Below, piece by piece: positions 45,525-55,560 of a DNA stretch of 64,000 bases. The stretch comes from JAZGAE01 sp036475545 (GTDB taxonomy: Bacteria > Pseudomonadota > Alphaproteobacteria > DATDPM01): positions 13,529 to 77,528 of the forward strand of contig JAZGAE010000155.1 in the NCBI GenBank assembly GCA_036475545.1, written 5' to 3'. The translations under genes were made by a program, and so were the position numbers. Under the pieces are notes generated by a model. It had not been told where the DNA came from. It did not search any database and was given only the letters and a program-made list of their open reading frames with translations. Every line of letters starts with the position of its first letter. The stretch's first letter is position 1.

Positions 45525-48110
45525 TCAGTCGGTGGACGAGCGGGCCGCGCTCCGCCGCTTCCTCGAGGTCGCCGCGGCGGCCGACTTAGGCTTGCCGCGG
45601 GCCGGCTTGCCCGCCGCCTTCGCCGCGAGGAGGGGCGCGGCCTCTTCGAGCGTCAGCTCGTCCGCCGATTTGTCCTTGGGCAAACTGGCCCGCACGCGGC
45701 CGTGGCTGACGTAGGGCCCGTAGCGGCCGGTGTGAACCGTCACCGGCTTTCCGTCCTTTGGATGCGGACCGAGCACCCGGCCGGGTGGACGGTGCCGGGG
45801 CTTGGCCTCCTTGAGCAGCACCACGGCGCGGTTGAGGCCGATGGCCAGCACGTCTTCGTCGCGCCCGAGCGAGACATAGGCGCCGTCATGCTTCAGGTAG
45901 GGACCGAACCGGCCGATGCCCGCGGTGATCACATGGCCGGTTTCGGGGTGGGGGCCGACCTCACGGGGCAGGCTCAGGAAGCCGAGTGCGGTCTCCAGGC
46001 CTACCTCCTCGGGCACCACCCACTTGGGAAGCGAGGCCCGCTTCGGCTTGACCTCCTTGGTTGTCGCGCCGAGTTGGACATAGTGGCCATAGGGTCCCTT
46101 GCGGACCGAGACGGCCTCGCCCGAGTCCGGATCGACGCCAAGCTCCCGTGGGAAGACCGCTTCGCCCTCGCCCGCGCCGTTTCCCTCGCCGGCGACGACG
46201 AGGCGGCGCGTGTACGTGCACTCGGGGTAGTTGGAGCAGCCGATGAAGGCGCCGAATTTGCCGAGCCTCAGGCCCAGATGCCCGTTTTCGCACGCGGGAC
46301 AGGCGCGCGGGTTCTTGCCCGGTTCGACCTCGGGGAAGAAATGCGGTCCCAGCTCTTCGTCGAGCGCGTCCAGAACCTGGCGAATGGTCAGGTCCTTCGT
46401 CTCATCCACGGCCGTGATGAAGTCGTCCCAGAAACCCCGCAGCACGTTTTTCCAGTCTCTGCGGCCGTTGGAGATGGCGTCGAGCCGGTCCTCCATTTCG
46501 GCGGTGAAGTCGTACTGTACGTAGCGCTTGAAGAAGCTCGTCAGGAACGCCGTGACCAACCGGCCAAGGTCCTCCGGGACGAACCGCCTCTTCTCCATAC
46601 GCGCATATTTGCGGGCGCGGAGCACCTCGAGGATGTTGGCATAGGTGGACGGCCGGCCGATGCCCAGTTCCTCCAGCCGCTTGACCAGGCTGGCTTCGGT
46701 GTAGCGGGGCGGCGGCTGGGTCTCGTGGCGTTCCGGCCGCACCGCCTCCAGCTCCAGGGCCTCCCCTTCCTTGAGCGGGGGCAGACGGCGCTCGCTCTCG
46801 TCTTCCTCGCCGACATCATCCCGGCCCTCCCGGTAGAGCCGAAGGAACCCCTCGAACACGACGACGGAACCGGTCGCGCGCAGGACCACGCCTCGATCCT
46901 CGGACTCGATGTCGATGGCCACCTGCTCCAGGGCGGCGCTTGCCATCTGGCTGGCCACGGCACGCTTCCAGACGAGCTCGTAGAGACGAAGCTGGTCGTC
47001 CTTTAGATAGGGGGCCATGTCGGCGGGTTTCCGGGCCACGTCCGTGGGGCGGATCGCCTCGTGGGCCTCCTGCGCGTTCTTGGCCGTCGTCTTGAAGACC
47101 CGCGGCGATTCGGGCAGATAGTTCGCACCGAACGCGGCGCCGATGTGCCTGCGGCAGGCGGCGAGGGCCTCGTTGGAAAGGTGAACGCTGTCGGTCCGCA
47201 TGTAGGTGATGAGGCCGAGCGTTTCGCCGCCGATGTCGATCCCCTCGTAAAGCCTCTGCGCCGTTCGCATCGTGTTGGCCGCGCTCATTCGCAGCTTGCG
47301 AGATGCTTCCTGTTGCAGGGTCGAGGTGGTGAAGGGGGGTTGCGGGTTGCGCCGGGTCTTCTTGCGCTCGATCATGGCCACCCGGAAGTGGCGGGCCGAA
47401 ATCTTATCCTTGGCGGCCTCGGCCGCCTCCGTATCGGCGAGGGTGAACTTGTCGAGCTTTTCGCCGTCGAGATGGGTAAGGCGGGCGCTCAGCGCCGCCC
47501 CGGTCGCACTGCGCAGGTCGGCATCGACGGTCCAGTATTCCCTGCGGCGGAAGACCTCGATCTCGGCCTCTCGCTCGCAAATGAGACGCAACGCCACCGA
47601 CTGAACCCGCCCCGCCGAGCGGGAGCCCGGAAGCTTGCGCCACAGCACCGGCGAGAGCGTGAAGCCGACCAGGTAGTCGAGGGCGCGCCGCGCGAGATAG
47701 GCCTCGACGAGCTCCTTGTTCAGCTCCCGCGGGTTGTGCAGGGCCTCGAGCACCGCGTGGCGGGTGACCTCGTTGAACACGATTCGCGACACCGGCACGC
47801 CGTCGAGGGCCTTGCGCTGCCTGAGCACCTCCTGGACATGCCAGGATATGGCCTCGCCCTCGCGGTCCGGATCGGTGGCGAGGTAGAGGTGCTCGGCACC
47901 TTTCAACGCCTTTGCGATCTCCTTGATGTGCCGCTCCGCCTTGGGATCGGTCTCCCAGATCATGGCGAAGTCTTCGTCCGGCTTCACGGAGCCATCCTTG
48001 GCGGGCAGGTCGCGGATATGGCCGTAGCTCGCCAGGACGTGGTAATCGCTGCCGAGATACTTGTTGATTGCCTTGGCCTTGGCCGGGGATTCGACGACGA
48101 CTACGTGCAT
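45525..48110 (-). CDS. topA: DNA topoisomerase I
   Basis: TopA relaxes negative supercoils by single-strand passage. The 861-aa protein begins MHVVVVESPAKAKAINKYLG and has the TOPRIM acidic residues (Glu7, DPDREGE at 80-86) and the active tyrosine Tyr303 in LITYMRTDS. A single four-cysteine zinc finger is visible (CPACENG with CSNYPEC), followed by several TopoI C-terminal repeats (FGPYLKHDGAYVSLG and FGRYGPYVSHGRV-like units) and a basic Ala/Lys tail. The start at 48110 fits the family; the longer open frame upstream does not. Confidence 0.97.
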   Translation of the reverse strand: MHVVVVESPAKAKAINKYLGSDYHVLASYGHIRDLPAKDGSVKPDEDFAMIWETDPKAERHIKEIAKALKGAEHLYLATDPDREGEAISWHVQEVLRQRKALDGVPVSRIVFNEVTRHAVLEALHNPRELNKELVEAYLARRALDYLVGFTLSPVLWRKLPGSRSAGRVQSVALRLICEREAEIEVFRRREYWTVDADLRSATGAALSARLTHLDGEKLDKFTLADTEAAEAAKDKISARHFRVAMIERKKTRRNPQPPFTTSTLQQEASRKLRMSAANTMRTAQRLYEGIDIGGETLGLITYMRTDSVHLSNEALAACRRHIGAAFGANYLPESPRVFKTTAKNAQEAHEAIRPTDVARKPADMAPYLKDDQLRLYELVWKRAVASQMASAALEQVAIDIESEDRGVVLRATGSVVVFEGFLRLYREGRDDVGEEDESERRLPPLKEGEALELEAVRPERHETQPPPRYTEASLVKRLEELGIGRPSTYANILEVLRARKYARMEKRRFVPEDLGRLVTAFLTSFFKRYVQYDFTAEMEDRLDAISNGRRDWKNVLRGFWDDFITAVDETKDLTIRQVLDALDEELGPHFFPEVEPGKNPRACPACENGHLGLRLGKFGAFIGCSNYPECTYTRRLVVAGEGNGAGEGEAVFPRELGVDPDSGEAVSVRKGPYGHYVQLGATTKEVKPKRASLPKWVVPEEVGLETALGFLSLPREVGPHPETGHVITAGIGRFGPYLKHDGAYVSLGRDEDVLAIGLNRAVVLLKEAKPRHRPPGRVLGPHPKDGKPVTVHTGRYGPYVSHGRVRASLPKDKSADELTLEEAAPLLAAKAAGKPARGKPKSAAAATSRKRRSAARSSTD

Positions 48111-48175
48111 GAAGGCTGCTTTCCGCTCAGTGGCTCCGCGGGGAGAATGGCTCCCGGCCCGCGGCCTCCGGCGCC

Positions 48176-49315
48176 CTAGATGCTCTCGGACGCGCCCAGG
48201 GAGACCTTGTTGCCAGGATGTCGATCGAGACGGCCGGCCAACTCCAGTTCGAGGAGGACGGTCGACACGATTGCCGGTGACAATTGGCACTGGCGAATGA
48301 TTTCGTCAACCGTCACCGGCGTCGGCCCGAGCATTTCAATGATTTCCGGCCGCGCCGCGGCGACGTCTTCGTCGTCCAAGGCGGGCGCCGGACCGGCGGC
48401 AAAAGCAGGCCTGCGGCGCTCGGCGACCGGGGGCCGCAGGAGCCCTTGGAGCGCTTCGAGCACGTCCGCGGCCGACTCGGTGAGCATCGCGCCGCGGCGG
48501 ATAAGGTCGTTGGTCCCGCGGCAGCGCGGGTCGAGCGGCGAGCCCGGCACGGCGAACACCTCGCGCCCCTGCTCGAGGGCCAAGCGGGCGGTAATGAGCG
48601 AGCCTGAGCGGGGCGCCGCCTCGACCACGAGCACCCCGAGCGACAATCCCGATATCATCCGGTTTCGACGCGGGAAGTGCCGCGCCTGCGGGACCGTGCC
48701 GAGGCGCTCTTCGGCAAGCGCCGCCCCCTCCGCCACGATCCGATCGTAGAGGCCCGAGTTCTCGGGCGGGTAGGCGACGTCGACGCCGCCGGCGCACACC
48801 GCCACGGTGCCCGTCTGAAGCGCGCCCTCGTGCGCCGCCCCATCGATGCCGCGGGCAAGGCCGGAGGCAATCACCAGCTCGGCGCGGCCCAGTTCGCCAG
48901 CGATCGCGCGCGCGAATCGCCGGCCGCTGGCGGAGGCGTTGCGGGCCCCCACGATCGCGACGACGGGGCGCTGCAACAGATGCGGATGCCCGCGCACGGC
49001 AATCACCGGCGGCGGATCGTAAATCGCCGCCAGCAGCTCCGGATACTCGGCCTCGCACAAGGCAATCAGCCGCGCGCCGATGCGTTCCACCTCCTCGACC
49101 TCCCGTTCGGCGGCGGCCTTGGCGCAGATGCCGATCGGGCGGCTGCGTCCGCCCCGGCGCGCCAGCTCCGGCAGGGCGGCGAGCGCCGCCCCGGCCGATC
49201 CGAACCTCTCCAACAGCCCGAAGAAGGTGACCGGCCCCACGTTTTCGCTGCGGGTGAGCCGGAGCCAGTCGAGCCGTTCGGCCGCAGGCAAAGGCCGGGG
49301 TGTGGAAGCGGTCAT
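48176..49315 (-). CDS. dprA: DNA-processing protein DprA
   Basis: DprA loads RecA on incoming single-stranded DNA during transformation. The 379-aa protein has an N-terminal helical domain (LDWLRLTRSENVGPVTFFGL), the Rossmann-like core (VVAIVGARNASASGRRFA, ASGLARGIDGAAHEGAL, GGVDVAYPPENSGLYDRI and GSLITARLALEQGREVFAVP) and a C-terminal winged helix (ILGPTPVTVDEIIRQCQLSP region). It is upstream of topA, separated by 65 bp. Confidence 0.95.
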   Translation of the reverse strand: MTASTPRPLPAAERLDWLRLTRSENVGPVTFFGLLERFGSAGAALAALPELARRGGRSRPIGICAKAAAEREVEEVERIGARLIALCEAEYPELLAAIYDPPPVIAVRGHPHLLQRPVVAIVGARNASASGRRFARAIAGELGRAELVIASGLARGIDGAAHEGALQTGTVAVCAGGVDVAYPPENSGLYDRIVAEGAALAEERLGTVPQARHFPRRNRMISGLSLGVLVVEAAPRSGSLITARLALEQGREVFAVPGSPLDPRCRGTNDLIRRGAMLTESAADVLEALQGLLRPPVAERRRPAFAAGPAPALDDEDVAAARPEIIEMLGPTPVTVDEIIRQCQLSPAIVSTVLLELELAGRLDRHPGNKVSLGASESI

Positions 49316-49467
49316 CGGGCGAAAATGGGGCAGACCCCGCGGCGGCGTCAAGCCGGCGCGGTTTGCGGCGCCGGACAGCAGCCGTGTGGCGGCCATCGCA
49401 ACAGTAGATGAGAATTCGACTGGTGCTATTTTTTGCGAGTACCGCGTACCCGCGTAAAGGGGTGGGA

Positions 49468-50082
49468 TCAGGTCCTCTCGCCGAGGCGTGGCTCGGTGCC
49501 TGCAAGCAGGCGGCGGATGTTGGTGGCGTGGCGCAGAATCACGACCAGCGCCAGGCCGGCGATGAATCCGGCTCGCGGGGCGTCCGCAACCCACCAGGCG
49601 TAGAGCGGCGCCGCTGCCGATGCCGCCACCGACGCGAGCGAGACGTAGCGAAACAGGCCGGCGACCACGAGCCACGTCGCGAAGCAAAGCAGCGCCACCG
49701 GCCAGGCGAGGGCCGCCATCACCCCCAGCGACGTCGCCACGCCCTTGCCGCCCCTGAGCCCCAGCCATGCCGGGAACACATGCCCGAGCACGGCGCCGCC
49801 CCCGGCCACCAGCGCCATCGCCAGGCCCCACTGGCTCGCCACCAGCGGCGGAATGGCGCCCTTCGCGATATCCAGAAAAAGCGTCAATAACGCCAGCGGC
49901 TTGCTCCCTGTTCTTAAGACGTTGGTTGCACCGATGTTCCCGGATCCGATGGCGCGGATGTCGCCCAGGCCCGCGAGTCTCGTGAGGATCAAGCCGAAAG
50001 GAACGGAGCCCACGAGGTAGCCGCAGAGCGCGGCCGCGACATAGGGCCAGAGATCCGCGAAGCCGGGGATCGGCGCCATCAC
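49468..50082 (-). CDS. plsY: Glycerol-3-phosphate acyltransferase PlsY
   Basis: PlsY acylates glycerol-3-phosphate with acyl-phosphate at the inner membrane, the first step of phospholipid synthesis. The 204-aa protein has about five membrane helices and the motifs GSGNIGATNVLR, LRGGKGVATSLG and GVLGHVFPAW-like segment. It precedes dprA and follows the pyrC-like gene by one base on the same strand. Confidence 0.96.
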   Translation of the reverse strand: MMAPIPGFADLWPYVAAALCGYLVGSVPFGLILTRLAGLGDIRAIGSGNIGATNVLRTGSKPLALLTLFLDIAKGAIPPLVASQWGLAMALVAGGGAVLGHVFPAWLGLRGGKGVATSLGVMAALAWPVALLCFATWLVVAGLFRYVSLASVAASAAAPLYAWWVADAPRAGFIAGLALVVILRHATNIRRLLAGTEPRLGERT

Positions 50083-50083
50083 G

Positions 50084-51415
50084 CTATTGCTCCAGCGCGA
50101 ACACGGTGCGCCCGCCGACCACGGTGCGCACGACGCGGCCCTGGGCCGTTCGCCCGTCGAAGGGCGAGTTCTTCGACTTGCTGCGGAATTCGTCGGCCTC
50201 GATCCGCCACGGCCGGTCGAGCTCGATGAGCACGAGGTCCGCCGGCGCGCCGACCTTCAAGCGCCCCGACGGCAAGCCGAGAATGTCCGCGGGGCGGAAG
50301 GTCAGGGCCCCGATCGCGTCGAGAAGCCCAAGATGGCCGTTGTGGTAAAGCTCCAGCGAAACCGGCAGCAAGGTTTCCAGCCCGACGGCCCCGGCTTCGG
50401 CCTGGGCGAAGGGAAGGCGCTTGCTGTCCTGGTCGTGGGGCGCATGGTCGCTGGCGACGGCGTCGATGGTCCCGTCCTTGAGCCCGCCTATGATGGCGCG
50501 GCGATCGGCCTCGCTTCTCAACGGCGGCGAGAGCTTGGCGAAGGTGCGGTAGTCCCCGACGGCGATCTCGTTGAGGGCGAAATAGGGCGGCGCGGTATCG
50601 CAGGTGACCTCCAAGCCGCGCTCCTTGGCCCGACGGATGACCTCGACGCCTTGCCGCGTCGAGAGATGGGCCGCGTGATACCGGCCCCCGGTGAGCTCCA
50701 CCAGCCGGACGTCGCGTTCGAGCATGATGCTTTCGGCCTCGGCGGGGATTCCCGGAAGACCGAGGCGCGTGCTCATTTCGCCTTCGTTCATGACCCCGCC
50801 CGCCGCCAGCGACGGTTCCTCGGCGTGCTGGACGATGACGAGGTCGAAGGCGCAGGCGTAACTCAAGGCGCGGCGCATCACCAGGGCGTCGACCACCGAC
50901 CTGGTCGCGTCGGTGAAGGCGAGCGCGCCCGCCGCCGAAAGCAGGCCCATCTCGGTGAGGTCTTTGCCGTTGAACCCCTTGGTGACGGCGCCGTAGGGAT
51001 GGATATTGACGGTCCCGGTCTCGCGGGCGTGCCGCTCGATGAACTCGATCAGCGAAACCTCGTCCAAGGCCGGGTTGGTGTTGGGAAGGCAGACCATGGT
51101 GGTGACGCCCCCGGCGGCGGCGGCGGCGCTTGCCGTCGCCATGGTCTCCTTATGCTCCTGGCCCGGCTCGCGCAGCTGCACCCGCATGTCGACGAGCCCC
51201 GGCGCCAGGCACAGGCCGGTGCAGTCCACCGTCTCGATCGCCTCGGGCACCCCGTCCGCGAACAAGTCCGGACCGAGATCGGCGATCGCGTCCCCTTCGA
51301 CGAGGAGAGCGCCCTCGACGTCGAGCCCGCTCGCCGGGTCGAGAAGCCGCGCGTTGGTGAAGGCGACGCGCCGGGAGGCGCGCGCGTCGTCGTTTTGGCG
51401 ACGCTTCGCCATCAT
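50084..51415 (-). CDS. pyrC: Dihydroorotase-like protein next to pyrB, lacking the HxH metal site
   Basis: This 443-aa amidohydrolase-fold protein would normally form dihydroorotate. Active type I dihydroorotases have DxHxHLREPG near residue 75; here the segment reads [10 protein letters not shown], so both metal-binding histidines are replaced (Arg78 and Gln80). Later family histidines are present ([18 protein letters not shown]) and SDHAPHD is intact. In Pseudomonas and others a PyrC homologue without zinc ligands (PyrC', PyrX) is a structural partner of aspartate carbamoyltransferase. The 4-bp overlap with pyrB supports that reading. The name pyrC is positional. Confidence 0.85.
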   Translation of the reverse strand: MMAKRRQNDDARASRRVAFTNARLLDPASGLDVEGALLVEGDAIADLGPDLFADGVPEAIETVDCTGLCLAPGLVDMRVQLREPGQEHKETMATASAAAAAGGVTTMVCLPNTNPALDEVSLIEFIERHARETGTVNIHPYGAVTKGFNGKDLTEMGLLSAAGALAFTDATRSVVDALVMRRALSYACAFDLVIVQHAEEPSLAAGGVMNEGEMSTRLGLPGIPAEAESIMLERDVRLVELTGGRYHAAHLSTRQGVEVIRRAKERGLEVTCDTAPPYFALNEIAVGDYRTFAKLSPPLRSEADRRAIIGGLKDGTIDAVASDHAPHDQDSKRLPFAQAEAGAVGLETLLPVSLELYHNGHLGLLDAIGALTFRPADILGLPSGRLKVGAPADLVLIELDRPWRIEADEFRSKSKNSPFDGRTAQGRVVRTVVGGRTVFALEQ

Positions 51416-52374
51416 GCCGCCCCGGTCTTGGGAAGGACCCGGGTGAGCATGTCGAGACAGGCCATGCGCACCGCCACGCCCATTTCCACCTGCTCGCGGA
51501 TCACGCTGCGGTCGATGTCGTCGGCGAGCTCGCTGTCGATCTCGACGCCGCGGTTCATCGGCCCCGGATGCATGATCAGCGCGTCCGGCTTGGCCACCGC
51601 GAGCTTTTCATAGTCGAGGCCGAAGAAACGGAAGTACTCGCGGGTGGAGGGGAAGAAGCTGCCGCGAAAGCGCTCCAGCTGGAGGCGCAGCATCATCACG
51701 ATGTCGCAGTCCCTGAGACCGCTTCCCATGTGGTGGAAGACCTCGACGCCCATGCGCTCGATCTCGGCGGGCAACAGGGTCGGCGGGGCGACGACGCGCA
51801 CCCGCGCGCCCATGGTGTTGAGGAGATGGATGTTCGAGCGCGCCACGCGCGAGTGCAGGATATCGCCGCACAGCGCCACCGTCAGCCCGCCGAGGCGCCC
51901 CTTGCGCCGCCGGATGGTGAGCGCGTCCAAGAGCGCCTGAGTCGGGTGCTCGTGGCTGCCGTCGCCAGCGTTGATGACGACGCAGTCGACCTTCTCCGCC
52001 AGCAGCATGACCGCGCCCGAGTCAGGGTGGCGCACCACCAGCACGTCCGGGCGCATGGCGGTCAGCGTCATGGCCGTGTCGATCAGCGTCTCGCCCTTTT
52101 TTATCGAGCTGGTCGCCACGGCCATGGTGATGACATCGGCCCCGAGCCTTTTACCGGCGAGCTCGAAGGACGTGCGCGTGCGCGTCGAGTCCTCGAAGAA
52201 CAGGTTGATGATGGTGCGCCCGCGCAGGCTGGCGAGCTTCTTGTCGGTCCGCCGGTTCTGCTCGACATAGGAGTCCGCGAGGTCGAGCAACAGCGTGATC
52301 TCGTCCGGCGATAATCCCTCGATGCCGAGAAGGTGGCGGTGGGGAAACTGGATGTTGGGGCGACCCGTGGTCAT
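51412..52374 (-). CDS. pyrB: Aspartate carbamoyltransferase catalytic subunit
   Basis: PyrB joins carbamoyl phosphate and aspartate in pyrimidine synthesis. The 320-aa protein has the carbamoyl-phosphate site [34 protein letters not shown] and a late [12 protein letters not shown]. No regulatory pyrI lies nearby, so assembly with the adjacent PyrC-like protein is likely. The start ATG is preceded by a short GC-rich region separating it from the CoA-transferase gene. Confidence 0.97.
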   Translation of the reverse strand: MTTGRPNIQFPHRHLLGIEGLSPDEITLLLDLADSYVEQNRRTDKKLASLRGRTIINLFFEDSTRTRTSFELAGKRLGADVITMAVATSSIKKGETLIDTAMTLTAMRPDVLVVRHPDSGAVMLLAEKVDCVVINAGDGSHEHPTQALLDALTIRRRKGRLGGLTVALCGDILHSRVARSNIHLLNTMGARVRVVAPPTLLPAEIERMGVEVFHHMGSGLRDCDIVMMLRLQLERFRGSFFPSTREYFRFFGLDYEKLAVAKPDALIMHPGPMNRGVEIDSELADDIDRSVIREQVEMGVAVRMACLDMLTRVLPKTGAA

Positions 52375-52462
52375 TAAAGCGGCATATTACGCCCGCGGGC
52401 TGGTCCCCGGCAAGGTGCGGGAAGGGACTCAGGGGCTTAAGGCCCGGAACGGGGCGTCGGCG

Positions 52463-53680
52463 CTAGACCACCCCGCGCGCCCGGAGCCCCGCGATCTCGT
52501 CCTCGTCCAAACGCACGAGCTCGCGCAACACCTCCTCGGTGTGCTGGCCCAAGGTCGGCGGCGGGTGGCGGTAGGAGACCGGCGAGCGCGACATCCTGAT
52601 CGGGCTGGCGACCAGCGGCACGGGCTCGTCGCCCGTCAAGGGGTGGGCCATCTCGATCCTCATGCCGCGGGCCTGGACCTGCGGATCGGCGAAGACCTGG
52701 TCCACGGCGTTGACCGGGCCGCAGGGGACGCCCGCCTCCAGGAGCCCCTCGACCCAGTGCCGGGCCGGGTGGGCCGCGATCACCTCGGCCAGGATGGTGG
52801 TGAGCGCGCCGCGGTGCTCGAGCCGCCCGGCGTTGGTTCGAAAGCGCTCGTCCTCCGCCAGCTCCGGGCGGCGTGCGAAGGCGCAGAAGCGCCGGAACTG
52901 GGCGTCGTTGCCCACCGCCACGATCACCAGCCCGTCGGCGGCCGCATACGCCTCGTGGGGCGTGATGTTGGGGTGCCGGTTGCCGAGGCGTCCCGGCACC
53001 TCGCCCGAGACGAGGTAGTTCTGGGCCACGTAGCCGAGCCAGGCGACCTGGGTGTCGAGGAGCGCCATGTCGATGTGCTGGCCTTCGCCCGTGCGGTCGC
53101 GGTGCCGGAGCGCGGCGAGGATGGCGACGGCGGCGTACATGCCGGCCATGATGTCGGCGATGCCGACGCCGACCTTCTGGGGCGCGCCTTGGGGCTCGCC
53201 GGTGACGCTCATGATGCCGCCCATGGCCTGGACGAGGACGTCGTACCCGGCGCGCTCCGCGTAGGGACCGGTCTGACCGAAGCCGGTGACGGAGCAATAG
53301 ACGAGCCGCGGGAAGTCGCCCTTGAGCTGATCGTAGCCGAGCCCGTACCGGGCAAGGTGGCGCGTCCGGAAGTTCTCGACGAGCACGTCCGAGTGGGCGA
53401 TCAGCCGGCGCGCGATGTCCTGGCCGTCGGGGCCCGAGAGGTCGAGCGTGAGCGAGCGCTTGTTGCGGTTGACGCTGAGGAAGTAGGCGCTCTCCCCGGT
53501 CTCGCGGCCGTCCGCGTCGACGAGGCAGGGCGGGCCGAAGCCGCGCGAATCGTCGCCCGCTCCCGGCCGCTCGACCTTGATCACGTCGGCGCCGAGGTCG
53601 CCCAAGACTTGCGTGCAGGCGGGCCCCGCCAGCACCCGTGTGAGGTCAAGGACGCGAAGGCCTTCGAGCGGGGAGGTCAT
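52463..53680 (-). CDS. CaiB/BaiF family (class III) CoA transferase
   Basis: The 405-aa protein has the class III CoA-transferase order: LEGLRVLDLTRVLAGPACTQ, LGADVIKVERPGAGDDSR, then the catalytic Asp176 in GVGIADIMAGMYA. NRNKRSLTLDL and the C-terminal PPPTLGQHTEEVL are also family-typical. Acceptor and donor acids (oxalate, carnitine, malate or others) cannot be read from sequence. It is followed by pyrB and preceded by an AEC permease gene on the same strand. Confidence 0.9.
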   Translation of the reverse strand: MTSPLEGLRVLDLTRVLAGPACTQVLGDLGADVIKVERPGAGDDSRGFGPPCLVDADGRETGESAYFLSVNRNKRSLTLDLSGPDGQDIARRLIAHSDVLVENFRTRHLARYGLGYDQLKGDFPRLVYCSVTGFGQTGPYAERAGYDVLVQAMGGIMSVTGEPQGAPQKVGVGIADIMAGMYAAVAILAALRHRDRTGEGQHIDMALLDTQVAWLGYVAQNYLVSGEVPGRLGNRHPNITPHEAYAAADGLVIVAVGNDAQFRRFCAFARRPELAEDERFRTNAGRLEHRGALTTILAEVIAAHPARHWVEGLLEAGVPCGPVNAVDQVFADPQVQARGMRIEMAHPLTGDEPVPLVASPIRMSRSPVSYRHPPPTLGQHTEEVLRELVRLDEDEIAGLRARGVV

Positions 53681-53734
53681 CGAGTCATGGCTCCCTCGGC
53701 ACCGGCCCGGCGCTCGTTCGCCGCCATCGCTGGG

Positions 53735-54664
53735 CTAGCCGAACAGGATCAGCGCCGCCGGGAGCGTCACCACGGCGAGCGCCGTCTCGACGGTGATGAT
53801 GCCGGCCATCAGGCCGTGGTCTCCGCCGAGCTGCCGGGCCATGACGTACGAGGTCGCGGAAGTGGGGAGCGCCGCGAACAGGATCGCGACGGTGGCGGTG
53901 AGACCGCCCACGCCGAGGCCCTTGAGGGCCGCGACCGCGATCGCCGGCAGCGCCACCAGCTTGCACACGCTCGCCACCGCCAAGGGAGACACGGCGGACC
54001 GGGCCGCCTTCACGTCCAGTCCCGCGCCCACGGACAAGAGCCCGAGCGGCAGCGCGGCGCGGCCGAGGATGTCCAGCACCGGCTCGCTCCCCAAGGGAAG
54101 CCCGAGGCCGCTCCAGTTCAAGACGACGCCGGCGAGGCAAGCGAGGATCAGGGGATTGCGCGCCACCGTGGCGGCGATCTCTCGGAACGGCGGCGGGTCG
54201 CCCCGGGGCTCGGGGCCGTCGCTGGCGAAGCGGGCGAGCGCCGTGGTCGAGAGCACATTGACGAGCGGCACCATGGCGGCCACCGCCACCGCCGCGAGCG
54301 TGAGCCCGGCGTCGCCGTAGAGCGCCACGGCGGCGGCCAGCCCGACGTAGGTGTTGGGGCGGATGGAGCCCTGGAACACCGAGGTGAACGCGGGCCCGCC
54401 GAGCTTGAGCCGAGGGCGCAGCACGAGCAACACCAGCGCGACCGCCGCCACGGCGCCGACGAGCGCAACCACCATGCCGGCGAAGCGGATCTCGCCGAGG
54501 TGCGCGAGGGCAAGATTGTGGGCGAGCAGCGCCGGGAAGAGCACGAAGTAGGTGAGCCGGTCGGCCCGCACCCAGAAGCCCTCCTCGAGGAAGCCCGAGC
54601 GGCGAAAGGCGTAGCCTATGACGATCAGGAAGAAGACGGGGGCGAGCGCAGCGGCGACGTCCAT
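53735..54664 (-). CDS. AEC (auxin efflux carrier) family transporter
   Basis: The 309-aa protein has about ten membrane segments, with the family features PVFFLIVIGYAFRRSG at the N-terminus and FAALPTSATSYVMARQLGGD with LMAGIITVETALA near the C-terminus. Related proteins carry malonate, malate or other organic acids. Its location just before a CoA transferase on the same strand suggests an organic-acid uptake and activation pair. Substrate unknown. Confidence 0.88.
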   Translation of the reverse strand: MDVAAALAPVFFLIVIGYAFRRSGFLEEGFWVRADRLTYFVLFPALLAHNLALAHLGEIRFAGMVVALVGAVAAVALVLLVLRPRLKLGGPAFTSVFQGSIRPNTYVGLAAAVALYGDAGLTLAAVAVAAMVPLVNVLSTTALARFASDGPEPRGDPPPFREIAATVARNPLILACLAGVVLNWSGLGLPLGSEPVLDILGRAALPLGLLSVGAGLDVKAARSAVSPLAVASVCKLVALPAIAVAALKGLGVGGLTATVAILFAALPTSATSYVMARQLGGDHGLMAGIITVETALAVVTLPAALILFG

Positions 54665-54667
54665 TGC

Positions 54668-55144
54668 TCAGGCCCGCAGCCCTTCGTGGCGCATCCGGTC
54701 GAGGGCGCCTTGCAGGATGTAGGCGGCGGCCATCTTGTCGATGACCTCGGCGCGGCGCTTGCGCGACACGTCGGCCTCGATCAGCGTGCGCTCCACCGCC
54801 ACCGTGGACAGCCGCTCGTCCCAGAAGGCGATGTCGATGTCGATGCGCTCGAGCAAGTTGGCGGCGAACTGGCGGACCGACTGGCAGCGCGACCCCTCCG
54901 TGCCGTTCATGCTCAGCGGCAGCCCGATGACGAGGCCGCCGACGTTGCGCTCGGCGATGATCCGGCGCAGGCGCTCGGCGTCGTCCGACAACTTGGTCCG
55001 CCTCAGCGTCTCGAGCGGCGTGGCGATGGCGAGCCCACGGTCGGAGATGGCGAGGCCTATGGTCTTGGTGCCCACGTCGAGGCCCAGGAGACGCTGGCCT
55101 TCCCCAAGGTTTTGCTTGAGTTCCGTGGGGTTGCGGATCGCCAT
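54668..55144 (-). CDS. ruvX: Holliday junction resolvase-like / pre-16S rRNA nuclease RuvX (YqgF)
   Basis: YqgF is now best known as the nuclease that finishes the 16S rRNA 5' end. The 158-aa protein has the RNase-H-like motifs LLGLDVGTKTIGLAIS, GLVIGLPLSMNGTEG and FWDERLSTVAVE, with the closing DKMAAAYILQGALD. It is divergent from gatC and runs into the AEC gene (3-bp gap). Confidence 0.94.
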   Translation of the reverse strand: MAIRNPTELKQNLGEGQRLLGLDVGTKTIGLAISDRGLAIATPLETLRRTKLSDDAERLRRIIAERNVGGLVIGLPLSMNGTEGSRCQSVRQFAANLLERIDIDIAFWDERLSTVAVERTLIEADVSRKRRAEVIDKMAAAYILQGALDRMRHEGLRA

Positions 55145-55261
55145 GACGGGTGATAATTTCCGCTCGGCCTGTGGGTATCTTGCCCTGTCTCGGGCTTGCG
55201 CCAGGCGTTTCCCCCGGGGACGCGACGCGCCCGACCGCCCGATTCGGAGACACTTAACATC

Positions 55262-55549
55262 ATGCCGCTCGATAAAGCCACCGTGGCGCATATCGCCACA
55301 CTCGCGCGCATCAAGCTGACCGACGAAGACCTGGAACGCATGGCCGGCGAGCTCACCAACATCATCAGTTGGGTCGAGCGGCTGGGCGAGGTCGACACCG
55401 AGAAGGTGGCGCCCATGACCAGCGTCGTGGAGATGAAGTTGCCGCGGCGCAAGGACGTGGTCACCGACGGCGGGTATGCGGACGACATCGTCGGCAACGC
55501 CTCCGAGACCGCCCACGGCTTCTTCACCGTCCCCAAAGTGATCGAGTGA
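55262..55549 (+). CDS. gatC: Aspartyl/glutamyl-tRNA amidotransferase subunit C
   Basis: GatC stabilises the GatCAB complex, which converts Glu-tRNA(Gln) or Asp-tRNA(Asn) to the amidated forms. The 95-aa protein has the family pattern [20 protein letters not shown] and [18 protein letters not shown]. The ATG at 55262 is the standard start. It heads gatC-gatA-gatB. Confidence 0.96.
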   Translation: MPLDKATVAHIATLARIKLTDEDLERMAGELTNIISWVERLGEVDTEKVAPMTSVVEMKLPRRKDVVTDGGYADDIVGNASETAHGFFTVPKVIE

Positions 55550-55560
55550 CGGAGAGGCCC

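Noticed and set aside
49400..49460. Terminator between plsY and dprA (T-run plus inverted repeat)
   Set aside because: The six-T run lies before the hairpin on the plus strand and becomes A-rich after it on the minus strand, so it has the wrong arrangement for both directions.
52295..55153. Long open frame (about 952 codons) on the plus strand
   Set aside because: It is antisense to pyrB, the CoA transferase, the AEC gene and ruvX, all of which have clear family motifs; the product is a low-complexity Arg/His/Asp mixture.
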